64,000 nt of DNA. Origin: Chrysophaeum taylorii (taxonomy: Eukaryota; Sar; Pelagophyceae; Pelagomonadales; Pelagomonadaceae). Positions 21,190 through 31,923 of this stretch are shown here, one piece after another. The notes beneath the pieces are model-generated. The model was given only the letters and a program-made list of their open reading frames with translations, made no database searches and was not told the DNA's origin. Made by a program: the position numbers and the translations under genes. The stretch is from the NCBI GenBank assembly GCA_029834535.1, contig JAQMWT010000119.1:81792-145791 (forward strand), given 5' to 3'. The number at the start of each line of letters is the position of its first letter. Position 1 is the stretch's first letter.

Positions 21190-22300
21190 ACTAGAGGCCA
21201 GCCTAATGCACGGGGCGTATTCTAATCCCATCGCCGTGGCGCTTGGGATCAGGGTCACCGGGTGTTCAGACGGCGAGTTGATGGTCTGTCGCCAGTTGTC
21301 ACGGTCTTGAGCGAGGGAGTACCATGTCTTCGTTGTTACGTGGAAATTGCGGAGTGCTTTGTTGAGACCCCGGCCGTACGTGAACTATCTTCGCCTCATT
21401 TTTGAAACCGCGGACATTCTGACTCACTATCGACTTCGTCGTCAACTTCCTTCTGCGCCCCCGGGCCTTACCCCGCCCCCCTGCGAACGTTCCAGCTGCC
21501 AACCGGCCCGTTCGGGAGGCGAATAGGTGCCAAACTACGCCGGAAGGACAGATGCCCTCGCAAGGCGCGGGTTCAGAAGGCACCGTCCTCATCGCGACCA
21601 TATCGGTGCCGATCAGGGTTTACCCTCTAAATAACTAACTAACTAACTAACTTCAGACCTCTCCCAAGCATGGGAGCCAGGCCGGACCGACAGGAGCCAG
21701 CCCGGAATCACGGGCCTGTAGACGAGGAGCGCCGAAAGGTCGGTCGGCGGAGAGTGACCATCAAGCTTGTCGCCATGCGACGAGGAGACCGCGATGTGAC
21801 TGACAACCAACTCGTCGATAACCTTCCGTATTCGCCCCCCGGCCATACCCCGTCCCACTGCGAACGTTCCGGCTGCCAACCGGCCCGCCCGGGAGGCGAA
21901 TAGGTGCCAACCTACGCCGGGAGGGCGGATGCCCTCGCAAGGCTCAGGATTCATGAGGCACCGTCCTCCATCACAACCGCAGTCGGCGATCAGGGTACCC
22001 TCTAAATAACTAACTAATTAACTAACCATCTGACTATAGGCCAGGCCAGCCCAGTGCATGGGGCGAAGGCCAATCCAAGCGCACTGGCGCGCGGGATCAG
22101 AGTCGCGGGGCCGATAGACGAGGGGCTTGAAAGGAGCGTCAGGAGGGAGTCGACGCCTGCCGCCATGCGGCGCGGGGACCGCGAGTTGACCGACAACCAT
22201 GTCGTCGTTAACGTTTCCTTCTGCGTCACCAGGTCTTAAACCGTCTCATTGCAAACGCTCCGGCTTCCAACGGTCCGCCCGGGAGGCAAACATAGGCGCT
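21190..22300 (+). repeat. Array of three related TAAC-bounded repeat units
   Basis: Three units of roughly 300-430 bp are separated by AAATAACTAACTAA-type microsatellites (near 21630 and 22010). Each contains a variant of GGCCAG..GCATGGG, then an anchor GACAACCA, then GCGAACGTTCC..CTGCCAACCGG and GGGAGGCGAATAGGTGCCAA. The second unit is closest to the sequences at 978-1268 and 12992-13260. It is non-coding, although GC-rich chance frames run through it. Confidence 0.65.
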
Positions 22301-22639
22301 TCTACGACTATTATCTTATTACGGCCGTTGGCCGATCTAATTCGAATCTAACTGTAATATAATCGCCTCTCTCTTCCTTTCCGCTCGACGCTCTCAGCCC
22401 CGCCAATCTAAGCTGCTTCAATTAGCGCACGCTTCGCCCTTTAAACTTTGAGTTTACTCCTAAACCAAGATATAATTTAAGGGTGAACCTTATACCTTTT
22501 GGATCAAACTTATAAGTGCTAGGTTTTTCTCAAACTAAGTTATTTCTGACCTCAAACTAATGAAGCGCTGCTCAAATTACGATACTTCCAAATTAATAAT
22601 ATTGGATGGATGGATGGATGGATTACCGATAGGAGGCGA
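22301..22639. other. Intergenic, no gene seen
   Basis: AT-rich non-coding sequence with a GGAT microsatellite at about 22601-22625, just beyond the stop of the minus-strand LRR gene. It probably includes that gene's 3' UTR. Confidence 0.5.
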
Positions 22640-25600
22640 TTATGCCTTGCTGCGTCTCGGCCCCTTGGGTCGGCGGCTTCGTCGCCTTGCCTGGTTGACC
22701 ATCCGCTGCTCCATGTCAAGGCGGCCCATGCTCGATGTGGTCGCCCGTGCCTTGCACAGGGCGGCGATGTCCAGACAGACATCGGTTGAAACTTCCTCAA
22801 TGCTGAGCTGGAGATCAACGAGGGCGGCATTATCCGCGAGGTGGCTCAAAAAGGCCGTGCCAACATCCGAGTCAAAGTGATTGTCGCGGGCATTTAGCGT
22901 GAGGAGGGTGTTGTTTTTCGCAAGTGCCTGCGCGATAGCCATGCCGGCTTCCGGGCCGAGGAGGTTCCCTTCGCAATCAAGATGGCGCAGGTAGGCGTTC
23001 TTGCAGATCATGTCGGCGAGGGCGACGCCGGCGGTAGGACCGTTGGTGCCGAGACTGTTGAAAGAGAGATCGAGGTAAAGAAGCGCTTTGTTTGCTTCGA
23101 GCTTGGTGGCGATAGCAAGGCCGCCCTCCCAGCCGATGTCGTTTCGACTGAGGATGAGGGATCGGAGATTGCCGTCGTCCTCGAGCTTGTCGGCGATCGC
23201 GATGCCAGACTGGTGGTCTAAGTGGTTGCCCTCAAAGTTGAGCTCAGTTAGGGCGGGGTTTTCCTTGAGGGCCTGGGTGACACCGATGCCACACTCGAAG
23301 CTAATGCCATTCTCGGCGAGGTCTAACGAGACGAGAGCGTAGTTGTGCTCGATCGCCGCGGCGCATGAGTTGCCGTAGTCGCCGATCTCGTCGCGCTCCG
23401 TACCGAAATCGGGCCCGACGTTGTTGTCGGCTAGCGAGAGGTACGCGAGGGACGAGTTTCGTCGCAGCGCCCAGAAAATGGGGTTGACGCCGTCTTTGCA
23501 CAGTTTGTTTGAAGCGAGGTTGAGCGAGCGCCACTGGATCGTATTGCGTCGGAGACACTCGGAAACGCTCTCGCCAGCATCGGGTCCGATGTCGTTATGG
23601 CTCAGGTTTATCTCTTGGGTTACGGGGCTTCGGAGCGCGAAGAAGATGTCGCGGGCGGCGTCCGTGCCGATCTCGTTTTTCGCAAGCGCGAGTCTGACGC
23701 AGTGCGCGGGGCGCGCGACGAAACCGGACTCGACCAGTTCGCACAGAGCGTCGGCAAGTGCGGTACCAACAGCCGGCGTGAGGCCGTTGTCGGAGAGGTC
23801 GATGTCGGTGAGACTGGTGTTGACTTCCATGGCCCGCGCCAGCGGTAGACCACCCGTCTCTCCGATCGAGTTTGCCGAGAGGTCCAGTTTTGTGATCCTG
23901 CAAGCGCCTTGTTGTGACGAAAGGAAGTCGCCAACGTGCTCTCCAAGCTTGGAGCCCATCGCGTTGCCGGCGAGATGGAGCTCGGTCAAGTTCATGAGGG
24001 ACATGAGGGCGCTCACTGCGACAGGACCCGCCCGCGCACCAAACTTGCAGTTGTTGAGGCCGACCGAGCAGAGACCCGAAAAGACGCGGGACTCAGCCAA
24101 ACCGCCAAAGTTCATCAGCGCCGCGGCGGCCGTGCCCCGAGACGGGGGGCGCGCTGACGCGGTCCGCGTGCGGCGCCTCTGGCGGTCGAGGCTGTTTGTG
24201 AGCTGGAGCACGCAGGCGTTGTCGAACTCCTGGCCGTCCAACGCGACGTGTACGAGCGATCGATTGTTGGCAAAACCCGTCAGGATGGCGAGGAGTTCCT
24301 CGCAGGATACGTGTGCCCCGCGGAGGTCGAGACCCGTGAGAGTGTGGTTGACTTCGAGCGCCTCACCGAGCGCCGCGCCGACACCGGCGGTCTCGCCACC
24401 TTCGAAGCTCTGCGCGCCGAACCGGTTTGCCGAGAGACCGACGTACGCGAGGGTCTTCCCTTTGCCCAGAAGGCTCGCAAACGCTCGAAACGCGTCCGGT
24501 CCAAAGCCGTTGTCGGCGGCCTCGATGGAGGTGAGCGTTTGGTTTTCGTGGAGCGCGAGCGCGATGGCCCGGCCGACCTTGGTCCCGAGGCAGTTTTGAC
24601 TAAGGTCGAGAGCCACGAGCTGCGAATTCTTCTTGATAGCCGCCGCAAATGGCAACCCGACGGCCGAGCCAAAATTGTTCCGAGCCGCGTCGAGTTGCGT
24701 GAGGCAGACGCGGCTCGTGAGCGCGTGCGCGAGGGCCTTGCCGCCCTCGCCAGCGAGGTTGTTTCCTGAGAATCCCAACGACACTAGCGGACTAAACAGA
24801 TGGCGTCGAAACGACTTGTCGAGCTCGATGGCCGCCTCGGCGCCGAGGTTGTTGTTTGAGACGTCGAAGTGCGTGAGCCGTTGGTTGTGTCGAAGCGCGG
24901 CACAGAGCGCCGGTCCCGAGCTCGCGACGCACGCTCGCGCGAGCCGGTTGCGCCAGAAGATTCGCGGGCCAAGGCGGTTGTTGGCGAGACTCAACGACCG
25001 AAGGCTGCCTTGTTTTTTGTTCTCTTTAAGCAATCGCGCAAAGGCTTCCCCAGACTCCGCCTGGAGCCTGTTGTGAGCAAGCGAACACGTCGTCAGCGTT
25101 GCGTTTTGGCCGAGCGCCTCAGCGAGCGCGACCCCAGCATCGTCGCCGAGGTGGTTGTAGCGGAGGTCGAGGTAAACGACAGACGTGTTACCGTCGAGCG
25201 CACGCGCGACTGCCAGGCCCGCGTCGTCGCGCAGGCGGTTGTGTGGGGCGACGAATCGGACGATGTGTATTGGATAAAACGTGAAGAAGTTGGACTCCCT
25301 GGTGATCGACGTCTGGGCCATCTCCAAAGCGCCGAGCAGCGCCTGGATCGTCCGCGAGCCGACATCGCCGAGTTCGCACCTCGGGAGCTCGACACGGTCG
25401 CGGCACGCCAAGAAGCATTGCGCGAGAAAGTCGGGGATGTCTCCGGGATAGTGAAGCCACTTGGAAACGCGCACGAAGCCGGGTGGCGGACGCAAGTTGA
25501 GAGCAAGTGCGAGCTGCTGTACAAGCTCACCATACAGCGGGACGGCGATGTCTCCTAAGGCGCGGAAATGAGGCAGACTCCACGGCACGCGGTAGTGTTG

Positions 25601-28600
25601 GATTTGGTCCGACAGCAGGATCTCGGCGAGCTTTGACCGCTTCCACTCGGTCTGCTGTGTGGGCATTCGCACGTGATCGAGGAGCGTCTTGGCCAGCTCC
25701 TTGAGTGCGATGATGACGGGCGAATCGCGCTGGTCGTCGATCGCGTCCAAGAGCTTGGGATGATGGTAGAGGATCCACGCCACGGCCTCGGGCTCGGCCT
25801 TGAGCATGGCGCTGTGCAGGATGCACTGGCCCGTTGGCGTGCGGAACGTCGCGAGATTCATGCTACGGGCGGCAGCCCACTTGACGAGAAAAAGCTTTTG
25901 CCAGAATGTGATGAGCTTCCGGGGTTTCGGCGAGGGCCATGCAATGAAGCCGGTGCTCCACTGCTTCGCGAGCAGCTCGTCCCACTGCTGCAAGAGCCGG
26001 AGGCCGAGGTTGGAGTCCTCGAGCACGTACGACTTGACGTCGAGACTCTCGGCGACGAGAGAGAGGACAAGGCTGTCGAGTTCGCGGATCGTAAAAGAAC
26101 ACGCGTCGCGGACAGCGTCGTGGACCCGTAGCAGATAAAGGAGCCGCACGGCGGTGTAGAGCACGAACGTGGACGCGAAGACGTCGAGCATCGACCTCGC
26201 GTAGCTTTCGTCCCTCGAGATGAGATCTAGCACGCCGCCGACGAGGAATAAGATGATGATGGTGGTCCGCGTCAGCTCGTCCAGCTGGCGCTCGTGCAAA
26301 TACATGTAGGGGCGCTTCAACGTTGTGGCAATGCCAAAGCCGATGCAGACAAGCGCCGCGCCCAAGCACTGAGCCCACGGATGTTGCGACGCGCGAAGGA
26401 AAGTTATGACGGCGCAGAAGACAAGATTCTCGCCGAGCAACACGACGCGCCAGAAGCTCGCGTTGCTCTTGAATGGTCTGATCAGGTATCCGAGCGCGCT
26501 CGTGTCGACCACGGCGTCAATGTTCTCTATGAGAAGTTCGTGGTCGCGCGTGAACTCGTCGAACGAGATGGCGTATTCGTTCTTTGCGTGTAGGTACGAG
26601 TGCTTCATCTTTTCGATTTTTGCTGGCAGGCTTTTGCTGATGCGCCAGAGACCGGCGCGGGCTCCTCGCTCCATCTGTTCTAGGAGCGCGGTGCTGAGAG
26701 GTGTGTCGGCGACCCAGCGAAGCACCCATGCCCTAATTGCCCTGAACACGGGGTCGAGGTTGCTGCCGAGCTTGAGCACGCGCAACGTGCGGGCCATGCG
26801 CGCCATGCGCAGCATTCGTACACTCTTCAAGGCGCGGAGCGACCTAAGAAAGCTGACGTTCGTGCCACTGCCGACCAACACATCAAGGAGCCACAAAAGG
26901 ATCAGCACGAAATCGAGGTTGTTAAAGCGCGACCGAAAGTAGTACCGCGGCGTGAACGCGATGATCTTCACCAGGAACTCGGCGACAAACAGGAGGCCAA
27001 GCGCCCAGGTCACCAGCAGATTCAGCGTGGTTTCACCCATGAGCTCTTCGAGCTCGGCTTGTAACACGAGCGGGGATAGCGACAATAAGACGGCCACCGT
27101 TATCGCGGTGTTGAAAAGTTTGCTCTGGCATATTCGATAGAGGCGCGCGCGAAGTCCGCGCTTGGGTGCGTTGAACTCGCGATGATCCGATACTTTGAAG
27201 AGCCGTTTTCGCTTTCGCTTCTTGCCAACGCTCCCGGACTGTAGTTCTTTCCGCCACCTCCGAGCATTCTTTGGAAAGAAGCAGCCGCAGAACGCGACGA
27301 GAGCCGTCCCCACGAAGCCAAAAAAACGGCGCGATGTCAACAACGAGAATGTACCGCTCGACTCGTGACGGCCCGTCTCCTCGAGATTCATCGCTTTAGG
27401 TGGAGACGTGTGGGTTCGCGGTTGCTTCTTTTTCTTTTTTTTGATTTTGGCTTTGCCGCCGCACAAGCTCGCGACGAGCCGCGCCAGGTGGCAGCTCGTG
27501 CAGATTGCCGACACGACAAACTTTAACACGCGACGCGCTGTTGCGACGACAAGCTCCAACGTGACCTTTGCTTCCTTCTGCGCGTCGTGCTTCCACAACC
27601 TTGCCGTGGTGATGAGGACGTGCTCGAGGCTGTACGCTTCGCACTCGGCCAGAACGTAGGTGAAACGGCGCCACGCAGTCTGATAGTTTTGCCACCACTC
27701 GCAGCTGTGGAGCTGCTTGGTTGCCGTGTAGGTGAGGTGCAAGACGGTTACCGGCAGGCCGGCACCGTAGAGAAAGAATGTGGCCACGGATACGGTGAAG
27801 ACGAGAATGCCCGCGGACGTGTCGCAGTCGAGGCGACGTGTCGCTTCGTGTGCGTGGAAGGGGTGGGGTGGATAGCTGACGAAACCGGGCGGCGCGACGC
27901 GACCTCGTCTCGCGCGCGACGATTTCGGTCGGATGCGAGGAGGGAAGCTGACGTAGTAGCAGGCGATGTGGCGGTAAGTATTTTCGAGCGGCTCGTGCAT
28001 CGTCTCGCCACTGTGTCGGGTCCAGACTTTGGCCGAGTAGACTGGCCGCATCCCGCCGGCGACGTACAAACACGTCGGGAGATACGTGAGAAACAGCAGG
28101 ACAAAACAAAGCGTGCTCTTGGCGCTCACCGTTTCTTTGAGCAGCACGATCGCCGCGTAGGACCGGTTGTGGGTGACTTTCGCGCGGAAATGCGCGCGCC
28201 AGGCCGACGCGAGCACGACAAAGATTATCCAGACGTAGAGAGCGAACGTCCCGCCGACCATCAACATCGCGTTGGCGTGCTCGAAGTGTCCTTGGCTGCC
28301 GTAGGTGAGGAAGGCGATGCCCGCGGGCACTCCGACGACGACGAGGCTCGCGACGAGAGCATAGGCGAACGAGCGCGGGATGCCGAGCCTGAACCAGCGT
28401 TCGACATAAAGCAGCATCCAACGATCCGTGATCTTAGGATCGGTGTAGTCGTCGATTTCCCAGAGTCGGAACAACGACGCGAGGAGTACGGCGCTGAGCG
28501 CGATCGATGACGCGTAATTGACGACGTCGCGATAAAAGTACAAGTCGACGGCGGATCGTGGCATCCACTGGCTCGCTCGTTCGACCAGGGTCCACGGTCC

Positions 28601-29731
28601 GTTGCGGAGGCCCTCCGCCTTATCGTCGCGGTGGCGGCGGCGGCGGTGGAGGTGCTTTTGGACGTAGGTGAGCGGATAGAGATGTCCGTCGAGGACGCGC
28701 GTCGTCCAGTCGACGAGGAACTTGAACCCGGGTGGCCAATCCACGTCCATGGACGCCACAAGTCCTAGCATCTGCAAGAAATGGATCGTCCGCTCGAGTT
28801 TATAGACTTGCGAGCCGTGCTTGAAATCCGGGGAAGACTGCTGCTGCTTCTGCTGCTTGCTTTTCGGACTGACGACGTCGTCGTCGGCGGCGGCGGGCGC
28901 GTCGCCCTCCGACCACGGCGGCTCCTCCTCCTCCTCCTCCTCCTCCTCCTCCTCCGTGGCGAGGTCCGCAATAATCGTTTCTGGCTGCGAGGCTTCGATG
29001 CTGTCCAAAATAGCCGAGACGCCTTTTGTCAGCGATAAGTCGTCGAGGTCGATCGTGAAGCCGACGTCGGCGTCTCCGAGGCGAGAGCGCCAGACAAAGG
29101 CCGAGAAGCGCTCGCGATACTTGAAGACGCTGTCGGCCATGCGCAAGAGGTCGAGCTGGCGTTGTTGGAGCGAGATCGAGGGGTCGACCTTTGCGGGGGG
29201 TTTGCGACACGTGATGTGAGAGACCTTCTCCTTGGCCGCCTCGAGGTCCTGGGGCGTCTCGCGCTCGATCTCGAACTCTTCTTTCTTCGGCTTGGATTTG
29301 TGGTACCGTTCCTCGAGCATCACGATTTTTTTCGGGTGGTCGAGAACCGATGCGTCAAGCTGTTCTGTCGCCATGAGCTTGGCGACCTGGGACGCGTCGA
29401 TGCCGGCTTTTGCCATTCTGATGTAAACCCGGAGCTCGGGATGGTCCCTGGCCTCGACGAGGACGGTCCCCGGCGGAAACATGGGTTCGACATCCTCGAC
29501 GACCGGTTCTTGTGGCGACGGCGCGTCGTCGAGCGTCTCGGGCACCTCCTCCTCCTCCTCGATTTTGGCAGCGTTCTTCGCGACGTATCGCCACGAGGTG
29601 CCGACCTTGACGAGTCGCTCGACGAGGTCCTGTCGCTCGCGCCGCTCCCGGGTAACGTCATCCTCGACGGGGACGACGATTTTCTTCCGCCGGTCGCGCT
29701 TGAGCCGGACCTTCTTCCGGACGGGCTTCAT
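22640..29731 (-). CDS. Giant membrane protein: voltage-sensor-like domain plus leucine-rich repeats
   Basis: One uninterrupted frame of 2363 residues starts at an ATG at 29731. The N-terminal 260 residues are charged, with a Glu run at about 258-268. Several membrane segments follow (about 410-760). Next comes a unit at about 865-990 that looks like S1-S4 of an ion-channel voltage sensor: S2 FVAEFLVKII, S3 FNNLDFVLILLWLLDVL, S4 RSLRALKSVRMLRMARMART with Arg/Lys every third residue. I see no pore loop after S4. More membrane segments lie at about 1085-1200. From about 1490 to 2320 there are roughly 28-residue RI/NOD-type leucine-rich repeats (LDLRYNHLGDDAGVALAEAL). It is probably a surface or organelle sensor. 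Two irregular inserts (about 575-620 and 1590-1605) might be unspliced in-frame introns. Confidence 0.8.
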   Translation of the reverse strand: MKPVRKKVRLKRDRRKKIVVPVEDDVTRERRERQDLVERLVKVGTSWRYVAKNAAKIEEEEEVPETLDDAPSPQEPVVEDVEPMFPPGTVLVEARDHPELRVYIRMAKAGIDASQVAKLMATEQLDASVLDHPKKIVMLEERYHKSKPKKEEFEIERETPQDLEAAKEKVSHITCRKPPAKVDPSISLQQRQLDLLRMADSVFKYRERFSAFVWRSRLGDADVGFTIDLDDLSLTKGVSAILDSIEASQPETIIADLATEEEEEEEEEEEPPWSEGDAPAAADDDVVSPKSKQQKQQQSSPDFKHGSQVYKLERTIHFLQMLGLVASMDVDWPPGFKFLVDWTTRVLDGHLYPLTYVQKHLHRRRRHRDDKAEGLRNGPWTLVERASQWMPRSAVDLYFYRDVVNYASSIALSAVLLASLFRLWEIDDYTDPKITDRWMLLYVERWFRLGIPRSFAYALVASLVVVGVPAGIAFLTYGSQGHFEHANAMLMVGGTFALYVWIIFVVLASAWRAHFRAKVTHNRSYAAIVLLKETVSAKSTLCFVLLFLTYLPTCLYVAGGMRPVYSAKVWTRHSGETMHEPLENTYRHIACYYVSFPPRIRPKSSRARRGRVAPPGFVSYPPHPFHAHEATRRLDCDTSAGILVFTVSVATFFLYGAGLPVTVLHLTYTATKQLHSCEWWQNYQTAWRRFTYVLAECEAYSLEHVLITTARLWKHDAQKEAKVTLELVVATARRVLKFVVSAICTSCHLARLVASLCGGKAKIKKKKKKQPRTHTSPPKAMNLEETGRHESSGTFSLLTSRRFFGFVGTALVAFCGCFFPKNARRWRKELQSGSVGKKRKRKRLFKVSDHREFNAPKRGLRARLYRICQSKLFNTAITVAVLLSLSPLVLQAELEELMGETTLNLLVTWALGLLFVAEFLVKIIAFTPRYYFRSRFNNLDFVLILLWLLDVLVGSGTNVSFLRSLRALKSVRMLRMARMARTLRVLKLGSNLDPVFRAIRAWVLRWVADTPLSTALLEQMERGARAGLWRISKSLPAKIEKMKHSYLHAKNEYAISFDEFTRDHELLIENIDAVVDTSALGYLIRPFKSNASFWRVVLLGENLVFCAVITFLRASQHPWAQCLGAALVCIGFGIATTLKRPYMYLHERQLDELTRTTIIILFLVGGVLDLISRDESYARSMLDVFASTFVLYTAVRLLYLLRVHDAVRDACSFTIRELDSLVLSLVAESLDVKSYVLEDSNLGLRLLQQWDELLAKQWSTGFIAWPSPKPRKLITFWQKLFLVKWAAARSMNLATFRTPTGQCILHSAMLKAEPEAVAWILYHHPKLLDAIDDQRDSPVIIALKELAKTLLDHVRMPTQQTEWKRSKLAEILLSDQIQHYRVPWSLPHFRALGDIAVPLYGELVQQLALALNLRPPPGFVRVSKWLHYPGDIPDFLAQCFLACRDRVELPRCELGDVGSRTIQALLGALEMAQTSITRESNFFTFYPIHIVRFVAPHNRLRDDAGLAVARALDGNTSVVYLDLRYNHLGDDAGVALAEALGQNATLTTCSLAHNRLQAESGEAFARLLKENKKQGSLRSLSLANNRLGPRIFWRNRLARACVASSGPALCAALRHNQRLTHFDVSNNNLGAEAAIELDKSFRRHLFSPLVSLGFSGNNLAGEGGKALAHALTSRVCLTQLDAARNNFGSAVGLPFAAAIKKNSQLVALDLSQNCLGTKVGRAIALALHENQTLTSIEAADNGFGPDAFRAFASLLGKGKTLAYVGLSANRFGAQSFEGGETAGVGAALGEALEVNHTLTGLDLRGAHVSCEELLAILTGFANNRSLVHVALDGQEFDNACVLQLTNSLDRQRRRTRTASARPPSRGTAAAALMNFGGLAESRVFSGLCSVGLNNCKFGARAGPVAVSALMSLMNLTELHLAGNAMGSKLGEHVGDFLSSQQGACRITKLDLSANSIGETGGLPLARAMEVNTSLTDIDLSDNGLTPAVGTALADALCELVESGFVARPAHCVRLALAKNEIGTDAARDIFFALRSPVTQEINLSHNDIGPDAGESVSECLRRNTIQWRSLNLASNKLCKDGVNPIFWALRRNSSLAYLSLADNNVGPDFGTERDEIGDYGNSCAAAIEHNYALVSLDLAENGISFECGIGVTQALKENPALTELNFEGNHLDHQSGIAIADKLEDDGNLRSLILSRNDIGWEGGLAIATKLEANKALLYLDLSFNSLGTNGPTAGVALADMICKNAYLRHLDCEGNLLGPEAGMAIAQALAKNNTLLTLNARDNHFDSDVGTAFLSHLADNAALVDLQLSIEEVSTDVCLDIAALCKARATTSSMGRLDMEQRMVNQARRRSRRPKGPRRSKA

Positions 29732-29822
29732 ATCTTCTTCTTCTTAAATGTTGTAAGTCTAACGTGTCGCATCCTCACTAACCCTCACGCACTTTAACGT
29801 TTTGACGACGACGACGACGACG
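29732..29822. promoter_or_regulatory. Short divergent intergenic region (shared promoter)
   Basis: Only 91 bp separate the ATG of the LRR gene (29731, minus) and the ATG of the Obg gene (29823, plus). Any promoters must overlap here. A GACGAC repeat precedes the Obg ATG. Confidence 0.5.
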
Positions 29823-31121
29823 ATGCGTCGGTTCGCGGATCGCGCGCGCGTGTGCGTCCGAGGCGGGGCCGGCGGCAAGGGGAGCGTGGCATGGGATCCG
29901 ATTCGCGGGGCTCGCAAGGGGTTCGGGAAGCGGCCGACCGGGGGTTCGGGGGGTCGCGGGGGGGACGTGATCGTCGCGGCGACCGAGTCGTTGGACTCGT
30001 TGTCGTCCATGCCAGGAAGCGTGGTGTGCGCCGGTGGAGGCGCCAACGGGGAGCGGCGCATGCGGCACGGCATTCGCGGCGAGAACACGACGCTGTTTGT
30101 TCCGTGCGGGACCGTCGTTCGCGCGAGCGACGACGACGATCCCGAGAAAGACGCGTCGACGGAGGTTCACAATCTCACCACGGCGGGGTCGTCGGCGGTG
30201 GTCGCGCGCGGAGGGCGCGGCGGGCGCGGAAACGGCGTGACGCGGACGCGGGCGTACCAGAACAAGTACGAGCGCGGACCGCCGACGCCGGGACGGAGCT
30301 TTGGCCACGTTCTGGGTCAGCCGGGCGAGGCTCGAACGCTCGACCTCGAGCTCCGGACGATCGCGGACGTCGGTCTGGTCGGAAAACCGAATGCCGGAAA
30401 GTCGAGCCTGCTGCGCGCCCTGAGCGCCGCCGAGCCGGAGGTCGCGGCTTACCCCTTCACAACGCTCCGGCCGCACGTAGGGGTCTGCGAGTTGTGGAAG
30501 CGGAGGGAAGGTGCCGTCGTTGATCGCGACGCCCTGAGGATCGCCGACGTCCCCGGTCTCGTCGAGGGCGCCGCCGAAGGTCGTGGCTTGGGATTAGACT
30601 TTCTGCGCCACGTGTCGCGCACCAAAGCGCTCGTCTTCGTGGTCGACGCCTCGCGAGGTTTCGGGGCAGCTATCGAAGACCTCGTCGTCGTCGCCAGCGA
30701 GATTGCCGCGTCCAAGTGTCACGCGCGACCGCCCCCCGCCCTCGTTTTCGCCAACAAACTCGACCTCGTCCGCCATCGCGCGAACCTAGTGCGACAACTC
30801 CGCGACGCCATACTCCAGCACTCCTGGGCGCCCGCCTTCATGGATGTACTCGGAGGCAGCGCTCTCACCGGCCTAGACATCCCCGCCCTGGTAAGATGAA
30901 TTCCTTTTGACTCGCCGACGACGCCTCTCCAGGCCCTTCGCCTCCACCGCCTTGTCCGCGTCGACCTCGAGGTCCACGACCAGTTCCAGGGAGAAGAAGA
31001 ACGAGGAGAAAACCCCAAAATCGGGGACGGCGGCGGCGGCGTCATGCGACCTCGACCGCTTCCGGCTCCTCGAACCTCGAGGCCTTCTTCTTCTTCTTCT
31101 TCTTCTTCGTCGTCGTCGTAA
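29823..31121 (+). CDS. obg: Obg/CgtA-family GTPase
   Basis: Exons are 29823-30890 and 30933-31121. The 42-nt intron (GTAAG...CTCCAG) removes a stop and extends the protein to about 418 residues. The N-terminal Gly-rich Obg fold is clear (RGGAGGKGSVAWDPIRG, GGSGGRGGDVIV, then RGGRGGRGN). The GTPase motifs follow: G1 GKPNAGKSS, G2 YPFTTLRPHVG, G3 DVPGLVEGAAEGRGLG, G4 NKLD, G5 GSALTG. Obg proteins act in ribosome assembly and, in algae, are often in mitochondria or plastids. The start MRRFADRARVCVRGG leaves little room for a targeting peptide. The C-terminal exon is charged and ends in a Ser run, and the usual bacterial C-terminal domain is missing. Confidence 0.9.
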
Positions 31122-31923
31122 ATACAAAGCTATCGACTCGGCGGAATTTGGGTAGTGGTGGTCCCACTCGGTCTCTCCGAGTTGTTACGGGTTCTTGCTC
31201 GCTGTGACTTGGAAGCTACCTGCGACGGTGCTTGCGCAGGCAGAGCATTCTCTGCCCACTTTGTGGCCGCATCTATATACCGTGTCTTCATCTCCATACG
31301 ATCGAGAGTTGGGAAAGTCAGGCCGGAAAATTTTGTCGAGCGAAACAACACCGCGCGTCGTCGTCGTCGACAGAGTTGGGCGTCCTTTGGCAGGAGATGC
31401 ACTGGGAGGCCTTTTTACCCCTTTCCTTTGGAGGAGATCCTGCCTTGCAGGGTCAGCGAGCGCGCTCTTTTACATGGAAATTTCATTCCGATGGGCTTCC
31501 TATTCCAGTCCTCCGCGTGCTGCTGCTGCTTGTCGCGCTGCTTCAGCATCCTCTGCTTGCTACGTGTCGCTGGCGTTCTATGTCGCCTCGTCTGCTGCCA
31601 GATTCGGCACAGGCCCGAGGCTCTTCACTCTACTGTAGACAATATAAACCACCACCACGCTATAAGTGGCCGAACCAAGCAGGTTGTTGGGATTTATTTA
31701 TTTAATTAATTTCTGAGAGCACAATCTACGAGCGACCTCAACGTCGGCACCTTACGCGGTGCTTCAATCCCTTGAGTAGTAGGTATGCGGCAACTCCGCT
31801 TTGGTAGCCCCCCCCAAAGAAAAGAAACGCTCATGCACGTTGTCCAACCACCTACGTGATGACGGCGATTCGCGAGAACAACACGTCTCCTGCGACGACC
31901 TTTTTCGAGCGGCCTAATCGCTC
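31122..31923. other. No clear gene; weak overlapping frames on both strands
   Basis: A plus frame (31195-31638) and a minus frame (31130-31402; TKFSGLTFPTLDRMEMKTRY) are open, but neither has a recognisable domain or a convincing start. A C-run sits at 31807. It may include the 3' UTR of the Obg gene and of the gene at 31924. Confidence 0.35.

Noticed and set aside
28921-28950. Poly-Glu run as evidence of a sequencing error
   Set aside because: The frame stays open on both sides and similar single-residue runs (Lys in IleRS, Ser in Obg) occur in other genes here.
22640-29700. Many long open frames antisense to or overlapping the LRR gene
   Set aside because: They follow from the GC-rich codon pattern of the 7-kb minus-strand gene and show no domains.
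29802-29822. TTG start for the Obg gene, adding six Thr residues
   Set aside because: An ATG at 29823 begins the conserved MRRFADRARVCVRGG segment. The upstream ACG codons are a simple repeat.
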